A stretch of DNA of 64,000 nucleotides from Prochlorococcus marinus str. MIT 9302 (GTDB lineage Bacteria; Cyanobacteriota; Cyanobacteriia; PCC-6307; Cyanobiaceae), in contig NZ_JNAM01000002.1 in NCBI RefSeq assembly GCF_000759975.1, forward strand, positions 62,001 through 126,000. The letters run 5' to 3'. The position numbers and the translations under genes are program-made. The notes under the pieces were generated by a model. The model saw only the letters and a list, made by a program, of their open reading frames with translations. It searched no databases and was not told the origin of the DNA. How positions within the stretch are numbered: position 1 is the first letter of the stretch; each line of letters starts with the position of its first letter. Positions 45,718 to 53,892 of the stretch are shown here, piece after piece.

Positions 45718-47172
45718 TTAACTAACTGCCAGATTTTTTGCTAATTCGGCTTTCTTCTCTAAAATTGCCGCCGCAGCTAAATGACCACTCATTGTAGCTC
45801 CTTCCATAGAGTCTATATAATCTTGTTTAGTATAACTACCAGCCATAAAGAAATTAGATATGGATGTTTTTTGATCAGGTCTAAAAGGTTCCATACCGGG
45901 AGATTCTCTATATAGTGATTGTGGAATTTGTACTACGTTACTCCAAAGCAATTTAAGGTTTTCTGAAGATGGGAATAGCCGGCGGACTTCTTTATCTATT
46001 TCTTTTGTAATTCTTTCTGTAGATCTTCCCATCCATCTATCACCAGGAGTTAAAACACATTGAAGTAGTGATCCCATATCTTTTTTTCTATAGTCTGCTG
46101 GACTTGCTAGTGCTAAATCCGCAAAACAACTGAAAGAAGCATCAGCAGAATATAGAAGGTTATCAAGCCCAGTGGGCGAGTTTCCAGTATTATCTTTTTG
46201 TAATTCGGTAACCCAACCGTCGTATCTTAATTGGATTGTGGCTACTGCAACAGCTCTTAGCTTTTTTAAACCTGCAAATTCTTTAAATTGATACCATTCT
46301 TTTGGGATTATTTTTTTAATTCCAGGAACATCACAGGCAGCTAGAAATTTATCTGCAATCACTGTCTTAGTTCCTTCAGGAGAAGATATTTTTAATTGAT
46401 TAACTGAATAAGAGGAAGATTCCTTTTCATAAATAATTTCTTCTACCTTATGGTTTAGATGGATTTTAGCCCCTTTGTTTGTGATGTAGTCGACAATAGG
46501 TTGTGTTAACCACTTATGAGGAGAACCTTTTAAAAGATTAAGTTTTGAGGCTTCTGTTTTTGAAGCAAACATCATGAAGATAGTTAGCATACATCTTGCT
46601 GAAATATCTTTGCAATTGATAAAACCCAAAGCATATGCAATAGGATCCCACATTCTTTCTAAACTTTTTTCACTTCCACCATGATTTAAAAACCATTCTT
46701 TAAAACTAATTCTATCTAGATCTCTAATTATTTTCATTGCACCTTCATAGTCTATTAATCCTCTAACAATTGGACTTGTCCCTAAAGCTAGAGCATTTCT
46801 GAACTTGTCTACCCAAGTAAGTTGTTCAGTTGTAAAAAAAGCTTTTAGTCCATTAAATGGAGCACCTAAGGGGAATCTGAAATCTAAAGATTTCAAATTG
46901 CCACCATTATTTATAAAGAGATGAGTATGATCTTTCGGGAGTAAATTATCAAAAGCTCCCACTTTTTTCATTAATTTAAATAGATTGGCATAATTATAAA
47001 AAAATACATGTAATCCCATTTCTATGTGATTGCCATCCTTATCTTCCCAACTGCCGACTTTACCTCCCCAAAAAGACCTACTCTCATAAATTTCTACTTC
47101 GTGGCCGTTTTCAACTAAATTGACCGCGGCTGTAAGACCAGCTAATCCAGAACCGACTATTGCAATTTTCAC
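45718..47172 (-). CDS. crtQ: Zeta-carotene desaturase
   Basis: 484 residues. It desaturates zeta-carotene toward lycopene at the thylakoid or plasma membrane, passing electrons to plastoquinone. The dinucleotide-binding start is [17 protein letters not shown], with [25 protein letters not shown], and the C-terminal [23 protein letters not shown] motif. These match the plant-type CrtQ/PDS family rather than bacterial CrtI. It is divergent from the A-type Fe-S carrier gene. Confidence 0.95.
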   Translation of the reverse strand: MKIAIVGSGLAGLTAAVNLVENGHEVEIYESRSFWGGKVGSWEDKDGNHIEMGLHVFFYNYANLFKLMKKVGAFDNLLPKDHTHLFINNGGNLKSLDFRFPLGAPFNGLKAFFTTEQLTWVDKFRNALALGTSPIVRGLIDYEGAMKIIRDLDRISFKEWFLNHGGSEKSLERMWDPIAYALGFINCKDISARCMLTIFMMFASKTEASKLNLLKGSPHKWLTQPIVDYITNKGAKIHLNHKVEEIIYEKESSSYSVNQLKISSPEGTKTVIADKFLAACDVPGIKKIIPKEWYQFKEFAGLKKLRAVAVATIQLRYDGWVTELQKDNTGNSPTGLDNLLYSADASFSCFADLALASPADYRKKDMGSLLQCVLTPGDRWMGRSTERITKEIDKEVRRLFPSSENLKLLWSNVVQIPQSLYRESPGMEPFRPDQKTSISNFFMAGSYTKQDYIDSMEGATMSGHLAAAAILEKKAELAKNLAVS

Positions 47173-47270
47173 TTTTTTCTAAATTATAACAAATCAAGTT
47201 TGGATAATGTTTGTTCTATGCAACCAATCAATTAAGTTTTTATATTATAAATAGTAGGAGATCTTTGTTT

Positions 47271-47663
47271 ATGGAAAATGTAGAATTTAAACAGGAAATT
47301 AAGAATTCTGATGATGGTAAAGGTATCTTAATTACTAATAATGCTATCGAGCAAATTTCAAATTTATTAAAAGGACAAATTGACAAGAAAGCTCTAAGGG
47401 TTGGGGTAAGATCAGGAGGCTGCAGTGGGATGAGTTATACAATGGATTTTATAGGAAGTAATCAAATAAATCCCGATGATAAAGTTTATGATTATTCATT
47501 GAATTCTGATCAAAGCTTTCAAGTTGTTTGCGATCCTAAAAGTCTTATATACATATACGGAATGCAATTAGATTTTAGTAAGGAATTAATAGGCGGTGGG
47601 TTTAATTTTGTAAACCCTAATGCTTCGCAAACTTGCGGTTGTGGAAGCTCCTTTGCAGTTTAA
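47271..47663 (+). CDS. A-type Fe-S cluster carrier (IscA/SufA/ErpA family)
   Basis: 130 residues from the ATG at 47271, where the conserved part begins soon after; the frame is open 20 codons further up. The three cluster Cys are in GGCSGMSY and QTCGCGSSF. A-type proteins carry Fe-S clusters from the SUF scaffold to client enzymes. It is 37 kb from sufBCDS but functionally linked. The extra N-terminal stretch FKQEIKNSDDGKGI is a little longer than in IscA. Confidence 0.93.
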   Translation: MENVEFKQEIKNSDDGKGILITNNAIEQISNLLKGQIDKKALRVGVRSGGCSGMSYTMDFIGSNQINPDDKVYDYSLNSDQSFQVVCDPKSLIYIYGMQLDFSKELIGGGFNFVNPNASQTCGCGSSFAV

Positions 47664-47669
47664 ATAATA

Positions 47670-48098
47670 ATGAATAACGAAATTAATCCCATTGAAGAGG
47701 ATTTCAATGCAGCTCTATCAAGATATAAGGCTGGGCAAGATTTAATTCCTATAGTCCAAGATTTTCAAAAGATTATACAGCAAATACCAAATCACTTTGC
47801 TGCCTGGACTTGTCTATCATGGCTTCAATTACTCTTGAAAAATAATGAAGAAGCTTTGGCAGCTGCCAGACAAGCTGTTCGATTAAATCAGCAAGATCCG
47901 CAAGCAAGAATGAATTTGTCTTTAGCTCTTTTGGCTACCAATAATAAAGGTGTTAGGGATCATATTGAGTTAATAAAAAAAATGTCTATGATGATGCCAG
48001 ATGTTAAAAGTGAGTTGAAAGAATCGGTTGAAGACGGATTTATTAGATATCCAGATTGGCCTGAATTAACCAAAGTCAAAAAATGGTTGGATTTTTAA
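47670..48098 (+). CDS. TPR-repeat protein
   Basis: 142 residues. Two to three tetratricopeptide-like helix pairs are visible, for example PNHFAAWTCLSWLQLLLKNN and EEALAAARQAVRLNQQDPQA. The protein ends RYPDWPELTKVKKWLDF. TPR proteins serve as protein-protein adaptors. The gene lies six bases after the A-type carrier and one base before the LpxB-related gene, so the three may be one operon. The client is unknown. Confidence 0.82.
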   Translation: MNNEINPIEEDFNAALSRYKAGQDLIPIVQDFQKIIQQIPNHFAAWTCLSWLQLLLKNNEEALAAARQAVRLNQQDPQARMNLSLALLATNNKGVRDHIELIKKMSMMMPDVKSELKESVEDGFIRYPDWPELTKVKKWLDF

Positions 48099-48099
48099 A

Positions 48100-49302
48100 T
48101 TGCCCAGAATTTTATTATTGAGTAATGGTCATGGAGAAGATTTATCTGGAAGCTTGATAGCTAAGAAATTGGTAAATAGTGGCTTTTCTGTAGAGGCTTT
48201 ACCAATTGTTGGTAAAGGAATTCATTACGAAAAAGAAAAAATTAAGATTATTGGAAACACTAAAGAATTTAGTACTGGAGGTATTGGCTATAATTCTTTT
48301 AAGGGAAGATTAAATGAGATATTTGGAGGAGAAATAATTTATCTTCTAAAAAGATTATATTTAACTTACAAAATAAGAAAAAAATATAATTATTTTTTTG
48401 TCGTTGGCGATATTGTGCCAATATTTTTTGCATGGGTATGTAAAAAAGATTTTTTTACATATCTAGTTGCTTATTCAAGTCATTATGAAGGGAAGTTGAA
48501 ATTACCATGGCCCTCTAAATTTTTTTTGATCTCAAAAAAGGCAAAATCAATATATACAAGAGATTTTCTTACGGCTAATGATTTAACTTTCCAATTAAAA
48601 AAGAAAGTATCTTTTTTGGGTAATCCTTTTATGGATAAGTTTTTTTTTAGAGATAAAGAGTTAAAGAAATCTGAATTTAGTATTGGACTATTTCCAGGTA
48701 GTAGATTTCCCGAGATTTTAAATAATTTTGTTTTGATTTTAGAAGTGTTGGAGGCTCTTTCGAGTTTGAGTTATTTGCAAAAAATTCAATTTAATTTTGC
48801 AATAGTTAATTCTCTATCTTCATCAAAAATAAGGGAGATATTTAAAAATAGAAAATGGGTATACTTAGAAAAAATAAATGAGAATAATCTCTTAATATTT
48901 CAATATAAATCTTTAAAAGTTAATGTATATTGGAATAATTTTGACGAAATATTATTGCAAAGTAAATGCTGTATCAGCATGGCAGGAACAGCTGCAGAGC
49001 AAGCGACTGGATTAGGAAAACCAGTTATTCAAATTGAAGGTAAAGGTCCACAATTTACAAAATCTTTTGCAGAAGCTCAAAGACGTTTGCTTGGAAAATA
49101 TGTTTTTTGTGCCAGTAATTATAAAAATAAGAATGATCAAATAAATCAGACAATAAACCTGATCATAAAGGTAATATATCTAATTAAGCTAAATAAGAAG
49201 TTTTTGATTGCATGTAATGAAAATGCAAAAAAAAGACTAGGTGCAAACAAAGCTTGTATTAAGATGGTTGATGATATGAATTTTGTCATAAAAAATGACT
49301 AA
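48100..49302 (+). CDS. Lipid-A-disaccharide-synthase-related glycosyltransferase-like protein
   Basis: 400 residues starting at TTG. The N-terminal PRILLLSNGHGEDLSG and C-terminal MAGTAAEQATGLGKPVIQIEGKGPQFT are marks of the LpxB-related family (TIGR03492 type) found in cyanobacteria. The fold is GT-B, and the substrate is unknown. True LpxB is a different gene. It starts one base after the TPR gene and its last eight bases overlap the next gene. Confidence 0.86.
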   Translation: MPRILLLSNGHGEDLSGSLIAKKLVNSGFSVEALPIVGKGIHYEKEKIKIIGNTKEFSTGGIGYNSFKGRLNEIFGGEIIYLLKRLYLTYKIRKKYNYFFVVGDIVPIFFAWVCKKDFFTYLVAYSSHYEGKLKLPWPSKFFLISKKAKSIYTRDFLTANDLTFQLKKKVSFLGNPFMDKFFFRDKELKKSEFSIGLFPGSRFPEILNNFVLILEVLEALSSLSYLQKIQFNFAIVNSLSSSKIREIFKNRKWVYLEKINENNLLIFQYKSLKVNVYWNNFDEILLQSKCCISMAGTAAEQATGLGKPVIQIEGKGPQFTKSFAEAQRRLLGKYVFCASNYKNKNDQINQTINLIIKVIYLIKLNKKFLIACNENAKKRLGANKACIKMVDDMNFVIKND

Positions 49303-49564
49303 GGAAAATAATCAAAATAACTTAAAACGAATAATTGATAATTTGTTGTTAATAAACTTATTTACAGTAATTTTTTTTGCAATATTTTTTGTTTTTGCAA
49401 TAATTATGCAATTTAATGGAATATTTATTTTTATTAATTTTATTCAGATAGTATGGAATCCGCTAATAGTCCCATTAATAACAATTTTAATTATTGGTGC
49501 TTTAGTAAATGGTATTAATTCTTGGTGGAGGCGTAAAGTGCTTTCTCAAGAAGAGGATATTTAA
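49295..49564 (+). CDS. Small two-helix membrane protein
   Basis: 89 residues. Two strong hydrophobic helices (about residues 17 to 40 and 50 to 70) lie between a polar N-terminus and a basic end INSWWRRKVLSQ. It starts inside the LpxB-related gene (overlap ATGACTAA) and ends within the convergent SDR gene, overlapping it by 50 bases. The family is unrecognised, but the position and hydrophobic profile support a gene. Confidence 0.65.
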   Translation: MTKENNQNNLKRIIDNLLLINLFTVIFFAIFFVFAIIMQFNGIFIFINFIQIVWNPLIVPLITILIIGALVNGINSWWRRKVLSQEEDI

Positions 49565-50441
49565 AATTAAAATTTTTGAGTTTAATGCTAATTACTTTTT
49601 GTCCTTCTAATACAACTTTTGCTCCATCGCCTAACAATATTTTTAAAACTGCTCCTGGCACTGGGAGTAAATTAGGTCTATTAAGGCATTTCCCTAAAGT
49701 CTGAGAAAAATTCTTCATTAATACGGGCTTTGGAGCAACAGCATTAAATACGCCTGAATATTTTTTATCAACTAAGGCGTTACTTATTAAGGTACATAAA
49801 TCACTTCTATGAATCCAACTCATCCATTGCATACCATCTCCAATTGGACCGCCTAATCCAATTTTAAATATAGGAAGCATTTTTCCTAATGCACCTCCAT
49901 CTGCCTCCAGAACAATTCCAATTCTAAAAATAACTAACCTTGAGAAAAATGGTTTTTCAGCAGCAACTTCTTCCCATCGTATGCAAAGATTAGCTAAAAA
50001 GTCTTTGCCTCCAATACTTGTTTCAGTGAATTCATCCGATAAACTTGTCCCGTAATAACCTATTGCGGATCCATTTATAATAACTTTTGGGTTGACTTTG
50101 AAATTTTTAAGAGTCTTCATCATAAATTTCGTAGTGTTAATTCTACTATTTTCCATCTCCTGTTTTTGTGAATAAGTCCATTTTTTTTCTGCTATGGGCT
50201 CTCCCATTAAGTTAATAATTCCATCTGTCTCTCTTAAAATATTTAGAAGATTTTCGTTAGTCCAGTTTTTTTCTTTTGATAAATCTATTTGAAAAAATTT
50301 AAATTTATTGAAATCTAAATCAAGCTTTAATTGATTTATAGGTTTTCTACTTACAATGTATATCTCGTGATTTTCATTAAGTAGTGTTGGTACTAATTCT
50401 TTACCAACAAATCCAGTACAACCAAGTAGTAATAGACGCAT
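49515..50441 (-). CDS. NAD-dependent epimerase-like SDR protein (TIGR01777/YfcH family)
   Basis: 308 residues. The Rossmann start LLLGCTGFVGKELVPTLL is followed by family marks DGIINLMGEPIAEKKW, NGSAIGYYGTS, and the C-terminal DUF1731 region EGQKVISIKLKNFNFKYP. The family is linked to cell-division protein 39 in plants and SulA-type naming in old annotation, but its reaction is unknown. The last 50 bases run opposite the small membrane protein gene. Confidence 0.9.
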   Translation of the reverse strand: MRLLLLGCTGFVGKELVPTLLNENHEIYIVSRKPINQLKLDLDFNKFKFFQIDLSKEKNWTNENLLNILRETDGIINLMGEPIAEKKWTYSQKQEMENSRINTTKFMMKTLKNFKVNPKVIINGSAIGYYGTSLSDEFTETSIGGKDFLANLCIRWEEVAAEKPFFSRLVIFRIGIVLEADGGALGKMLPIFKIGLGGPIGDGMQWMSWIHRSDLCTLISNALVDKKYSGVFNAVAPKPVLMKNFSQTLGKCLNRPNLLPVPGAVLKILLGDGAKVVLEGQKVISIKLKNFNFKYPLLEKALYASTKN

Positions 50442-50578
50442 ATTTTATAGATATTTATCAATTAAGGCTATTAAATTTTTTAGAAGTTTGTAGTTATTAT
50501 TCCATAATCAATTTTTTTTAAATATTTATCAAATAAGATTTTGTATAATAAATTTCAGATAGCTTTGTAGACTTTATT

Positions 50579-50815
50579 ATGACAGATTCTATTCCAAAGA
50601 AACCTCTTAAGAAAGGAAGCTTAGTTTTTGTCGATAGAGCAAAATATATAAAAAGTTTTGAGGCGCTTGCAAGTGATGATGATTTACCTAATTATGTTTG
50701 TGAAGGTCCTGGAGAGATTCTTGCTGTCAAAGAAGAATATGCTCAGGTTCGATGGTGCAGACCTGTTCCAGATGTTTGGTTGAAATTAGATCAACTGAAA
50801 GAATATGTTCAATAA
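50579..50815 (+). CDS. ndhO: NAD(P)H-quinone oxidoreductase subunit O
   Basis: 78 residues. NdhO is a small peripheral subunit of cyanobacterial NDH-1. Conserved blocks are KKGSLVFVDRAKY, EALASDDDLPNYV and YAQVRWCRPVPDVWL. It supports cyclic electron flow and respiration at the thylakoid membrane. It stands alone, with about 137 bp upstream for its promoter, and converges with the J-domain gene after 11 bases. Confidence 0.95.
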   Translation: MTDSIPKKPLKKGSLVFVDRAKYIKSFEALASDDDLPNYVCEGPGEILAVKEEYAQVRWCRPVPDVWLKLDQLKEYVQ

Positions 50816-50826
50816 ATATTTTATAT

Positions 50827-51504
50827 TTAAAAATTTTTATTTTTTTTCTCTATAGCCATCTTTGATTGGATCCTTTTTGCTTCTTTAATCATTTCTTTTC
50901 CATCAAATAAGTAATCATCTACGTATCCTTGTGTATATCTATCAAGCTCTGATAGTGCATCTTTTACTTGTGAAAAACAATGATAAAGATCCAGGCCTAA
51001 AGATGAAATAGAATTTGGTACTAATTTCTTATTATAAATATTTTCAACTTTTTCTATTTTCTTTTGTGAAAGGGTTATGTAATTGCAAAAATTTTCCATT
51101 AATTGGTCATCATAAGGATCTGCAGATAGTGCTTTTATTTCATTATTCAAAGGTTTAATTATTTGGCTAATTAATCTATTGATCGGAGTGTAAATTTCCT
51201 GAATCCATTTTTCTAATTCTTTGTCTTTAGTTGAAGAACTATACTTATTTGAATTAATTTTCTCTTCCCAATTTCCATTTAATGAATCAAATGAGGTACT
51301 GGAAGAGAAAATTTTTTTATCATATTTTTCTTTTTTTACAGGGTCATTTAGAGTCTCCCAAGCATTTTGTATAGCAAGAAATCGTTCTTTTTCTCCGCCT
51401 GCATCAGGATGATGCTGCTTAACTAAAGAACGATATGAAGATTTAATTTCATTCTTGGTTGCATTTTTTTCGAGGCCTAATTCTTCATAAAAATTTTTTT
51501 CCAT
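50827..51504 (-). CDS. J-domain (DnaJ-like) protein
   Basis: 225 residues. A J-domain occupies residues 4 to 65 (FYEELGLEKNATKNEI, then the HPD motif in KQHHPDAGG). The rest is helical and charged, with no zinc-finger or G/F-rich region, so it is a type-III J protein. It should stimulate an Hsp70 partner, and the client region is unknown. It follows cysK by 17 bases on the same strand. Confidence 0.9.
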   Translation of the reverse strand: MEKNFYEELGLEKNATKNEIKSSYRSLVKQHHPDAGGEKERFLAIQNAWETLNDPVKKEKYDKKIFSSSTSFDSLNGNWEEKINSNKYSSSTKDKELEKWIQEIYTPINRLISQIIKPLNNEIKALSADPYDDQLMENFCNYITLSQKKIEKVENIYNKKLVPNSISSLGLDLYHCFSQVKDALSELDRYTQGYVDDYLFDGKEMIKEAKRIQSKMAIEKKNKNF

Positions 51505-51521
51505 TGTGTTTAAATGAGGGA

Positions 51522-52490
51522 TTAAAGATAGCCATCTTTTCTTGCTTGAATTGCAGTATTCGATTCAAACATGGCTGTTGATAAATATCTTTCACCAAAA
51601 CTTGGAAGAATTACTATCAATCTTTTATTCATTAGTTCTTTCCTTTCCCCGATTTTTATAGTTGCTGCTAGAGCTGCACCGCTGCTGATACCCGATAAAA
51701 GACCTTCCAATCTGGCTAATAAACGTCCATAATAAAACGCTTCATCGTCATCTATTTTTATAATTTCATCTATTAATTTAGTATTCAGAACTTTTGGTAC
51801 GAAACCTGCTCCTATTCCTTGAATTGAGTGAGATCCTGCTTTTTCTCCAGAAATCACAGCACTTTTTTTGGGCTCTACAGCATAAATTTTACAATTTGGA
51901 TTAACTTTTTTTAAAAAACGTGCGCAACCAGTAATTGTTCCTCCTGTGCCTACCCCTGTAACTAGTCCATCTAATTTATGATTAGATTGGGCCCATATTT
52001 CTTGAGCTGTTGTTCTTTCATGAATATCGGGATTGGCGAAGTTTTCAAATTGATTAAATTGATAGCTATTGGCTATGCTTGACGACAATTCATTAGCTAG
52101 ACCTAAGGCTCCTTTCATCCCTTCTTTTCCTGGTGTTAGTTGTAATTCAGCTCCATATGCTCTTAACATTGCCCTTCTTTCAATACTCATTGTATCTGGC
52201 ATAGTTAATATCAATTTGTAGCCTTTTGCTGCAGCAACCATTGCTAATGCAATGCCAGTATTTCCACTTGTTGCTTCAATTAATGTTGTTTTATCTGGTG
52301 TTATCAATCCTTCTTCTTCAGCTTTACATAACATTGAATAAGCAATTCGATCTTTAACAGATGCTGATGGATTGAAACTTTCGAGCTTGGCTATTATTTC
52401 TGGATAACAATTAAAGTATTTTCTGATTCGATTTAATTTGACTAAAGGGGTATTCCCAACTAGAGAAGTGATATCATTTGCTATTTCCAT
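51522..52490 (-). CDS. cysK: Cysteine synthase A (O-acetylserine sulfhydrylase)
   Basis: 322 residues. It makes cysteine from O-acetylserine and sulfide. The PLP lysine is in NPSASVKDRIA, the substrate loop is EATSGNTGIALAM, the phosphate-binding loop is GTGGTITGC, and SGISSGAALAA is near the C-terminus. It is complete and of family length. It completes the sulfur pathway together with cysH in this window, though the two are 34 kb apart. Confidence 0.97.
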   Translation of the reverse strand: MEIANDITSLVGNTPLVKLNRIRKYFNCYPEIIAKLESFNPSASVKDRIAYSMLCKAEEEGLITPDKTTLIEATSGNTGIALAMVAAAKGYKLILTMPDTMSIERRAMLRAYGAELQLTPGKEGMKGALGLANELSSSIANSYQFNQFENFANPDIHERTTAQEIWAQSNHKLDGLVTGVGTGGTITGCARFLKKVNPNCKIYAVEPKKSAVISGEKAGSHSIQGIGAGFVPKVLNTKLIDEIIKIDDDEAFYYGRLLARLEGLLSGISSGAALAATIKIGERKELMNKRLIVILPSFGERYLSTAMFESNTAIQARKDGYL

Positions 52491-52645
52491 GAAATGATTA
52501 TTTAAATTGCAAAATTGATTCTCATATTTATATGATAATTACATTTAAAGATCTTTTATATAATTTTCTCAAAAGAATTTAATTTAAGAAAAAACTTTCT
52601 GAGGAAGAATATTTATTATTATAGAAAGTAGTTTTGATAATTATT

Positions 52646-52918
52646 ATGTATTCGCTGGAACTAAGTCTTAGATATTCACCTTTTCCGATTGCAATTCAGA
52701 AGAAAGAATTCGAGGATGTTAAAAGAATTTATGATGAAATAAAAAAATCTATGAATGAAACTATAGAAACTTCAAAATTGATTGAATTAAGTTGTGACAA
52801 AGTGCAAGATAAATTAATTGCTGTCAGAGCCCAAGAAATTATTTCTGTGCAAATATATGAAAAATCTTCAGTAGCAGGAGGAGCTAAAAGACCAGGTTTT
52901 TCTTTAAACATAGATTAG
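52646..52918 (+). CDS. UPF0367 family protein
   Basis: 90 residues from the ATG at 52646 (MYSLELSLRYSPFPI), the usual family start; the frame is open four codons upstream. The ends match UPF0367: LSCDKVQDKLIAVRAQEII and VYEKSSVAGGAKRPGFSL (here QIYEKSS). The family is cyanobacterial with unknown function. The stop is eight bases from the ABC ATPase start, so the pair may be one transcript. Confidence 0.88.
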   Translation: MYSLELSLRYSPFPIAIQKKEFEDVKRIYDEIKKSMNETIETSKLIELSCDKVQDKLIAVRAQEIISVQIYEKSSVAGGAKRPGFSLNID

Positions 52919-52926
52919 TAGAATTA

Positions 52927-53601
52927 ATGAGAGATTCTTTGGAAAATAAAATACCTTATATACATTTCAAAGATGTTTCTTTTTCATATCCTATAAACAA
53001 AGAAAATTTAATTTTAAAATGTAATTTCTCAATAAAAAAACCTGGATTTTGGATGATCGTCGGTAAAAATGGAAGTGGAAAAAGTACTCTTTTAAAATTA
53101 ATTAATGGAATAATTAAACCCCAAAATGGGATCGTTGATTCTAAAGCAAATATTGGTATGGTATTTCAAAACCCTGATCATCAAATATTGATGCCAAATT
53201 GCAGGAGCGAACTTCTGCTTAACATAAATCAAAACATAAGCTGTTATGAAATTACTCAAAGAATTGAATATGTACTTGATCAGGTGGGACTGAGTGGTTT
53301 CGAAAAAAGGCCAGTTCACACTTTAAGTGGCGGGCAAAAACAACGCTTAACTATTGCATGCGCTCTTATTAGTAATAGAAATTTTATTCTGTTGGATGAG
53401 CCTACAGCGTTACTTGATCAAACTAGCCAATTAAAAGTTTTAAAAACTATTAAAAATCTTACAAGTGACAAGAAAAACCCTTTATCGGCTTTATGGATTA
53501 CTCACCGTTATGAAGAATTAAATTACGCTGATGCAGTAGCAGAGTTGAAAAATGGTTTTTTATCTAGTTGGCAAAAACCGTCAAATTTTCATTATAATTA
53601 A
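52927..53601 (+). CDS. ABC transporter ATP-binding protein, CbiO/ECF-like
   Basis: 224 residues. Walker A is GKNGSGKSTL, Q-loop MVFQNPDHQI, signature LSGGQKQRL, Walker B and D-loop FILLDEPTALLDQ, and H-loop WITHRYEEL. The QNPDxQ Q-loop is typical of energy-coupling-factor (CbiO/EcfA) ATPases for vitamins or metals. No ECF membrane partner is next to it, so its transporter must be encoded elsewhere. It is the last core gene before tRNA-Asn. Confidence 0.9.
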   Translation: MRDSLENKIPYIHFKDVSFSYPINKENLILKCNFSIKKPGFWMIVGKNGSGKSTLLKLINGIIKPQNGIVDSKANIGMVFQNPDHQILMPNCRSELLLNINQNISCYEITQRIEYVLDQVGLSGFEKRPVHTLSGGQKQRLTIACALISNRNFILLDEPTALLDQTSQLKVLKTIKNLTSDKKNPLSALWITHRYEELNYADAVAELKNGFLSSWQKPSNFHYN

Positions 53602-53650
53602 ACTTTTGACTTGTCATAAGGCACTGTAAAGAGCTAAATTCATTTTATAT

Positions 53651-53722
<72 letters not shown>

Positions 53723-53748
53723 TTCCTTAACAAAATCAAGAACAATCA

Positions 53749-53773
53749 AGAGACCTCATAAGTCTCTTTTTTT
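53749..53773 (+). terminator. Rho-independent terminator after tRNA-Asn
   Basis: AGAGAC and GTCTCT form a 6-bp stem with loop CTCATAA, followed by six T. It ends tRNA-Asn transcription. It is unrelated to the terminators behind copies B and C, as expected if this DNA came with the inserted element. Confidence 0.85.
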
Positions 53774-53869
53774 GTGACTATAACTGGAGTTAGAGGAGAA
53801 ATAGATATTCAGTACATTCCAATAATAACCATAAAATTTGGATATAAAACCCTAAATTTTTGAAAAAAA

Positions 53870-53883
53870 GTTAGTGTAAAGTT
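53870..53883. repeat. GTTAGTGTAAAGTT, downstream copy beside the helicase gene
   Basis: An exact copy of the 14 bases at 57064-57077. It lies just past the helicase stop, while the other copy lies in its promoter region, so the two bracket the gene in direct orientation. Confidence 0.8.
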
Positions 53884-53892
53884 TTCTTAAAG

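Larger units (their letters stand above)
53723..53892. other. Non-coding stretch between tRNA-Asn and the helicase gene
   Basis: It contains the tRNA terminator and two sequences that occur again beyond the other end of the helicase gene: AAATAGATATTCAG (near 53802 and 57100) and GTTAGTGTAAAGTT (53870 and 57064). No coding frame is seen. These shared borders suggest the helicase gene is one module with its own flanks. Confidence 0.6.
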
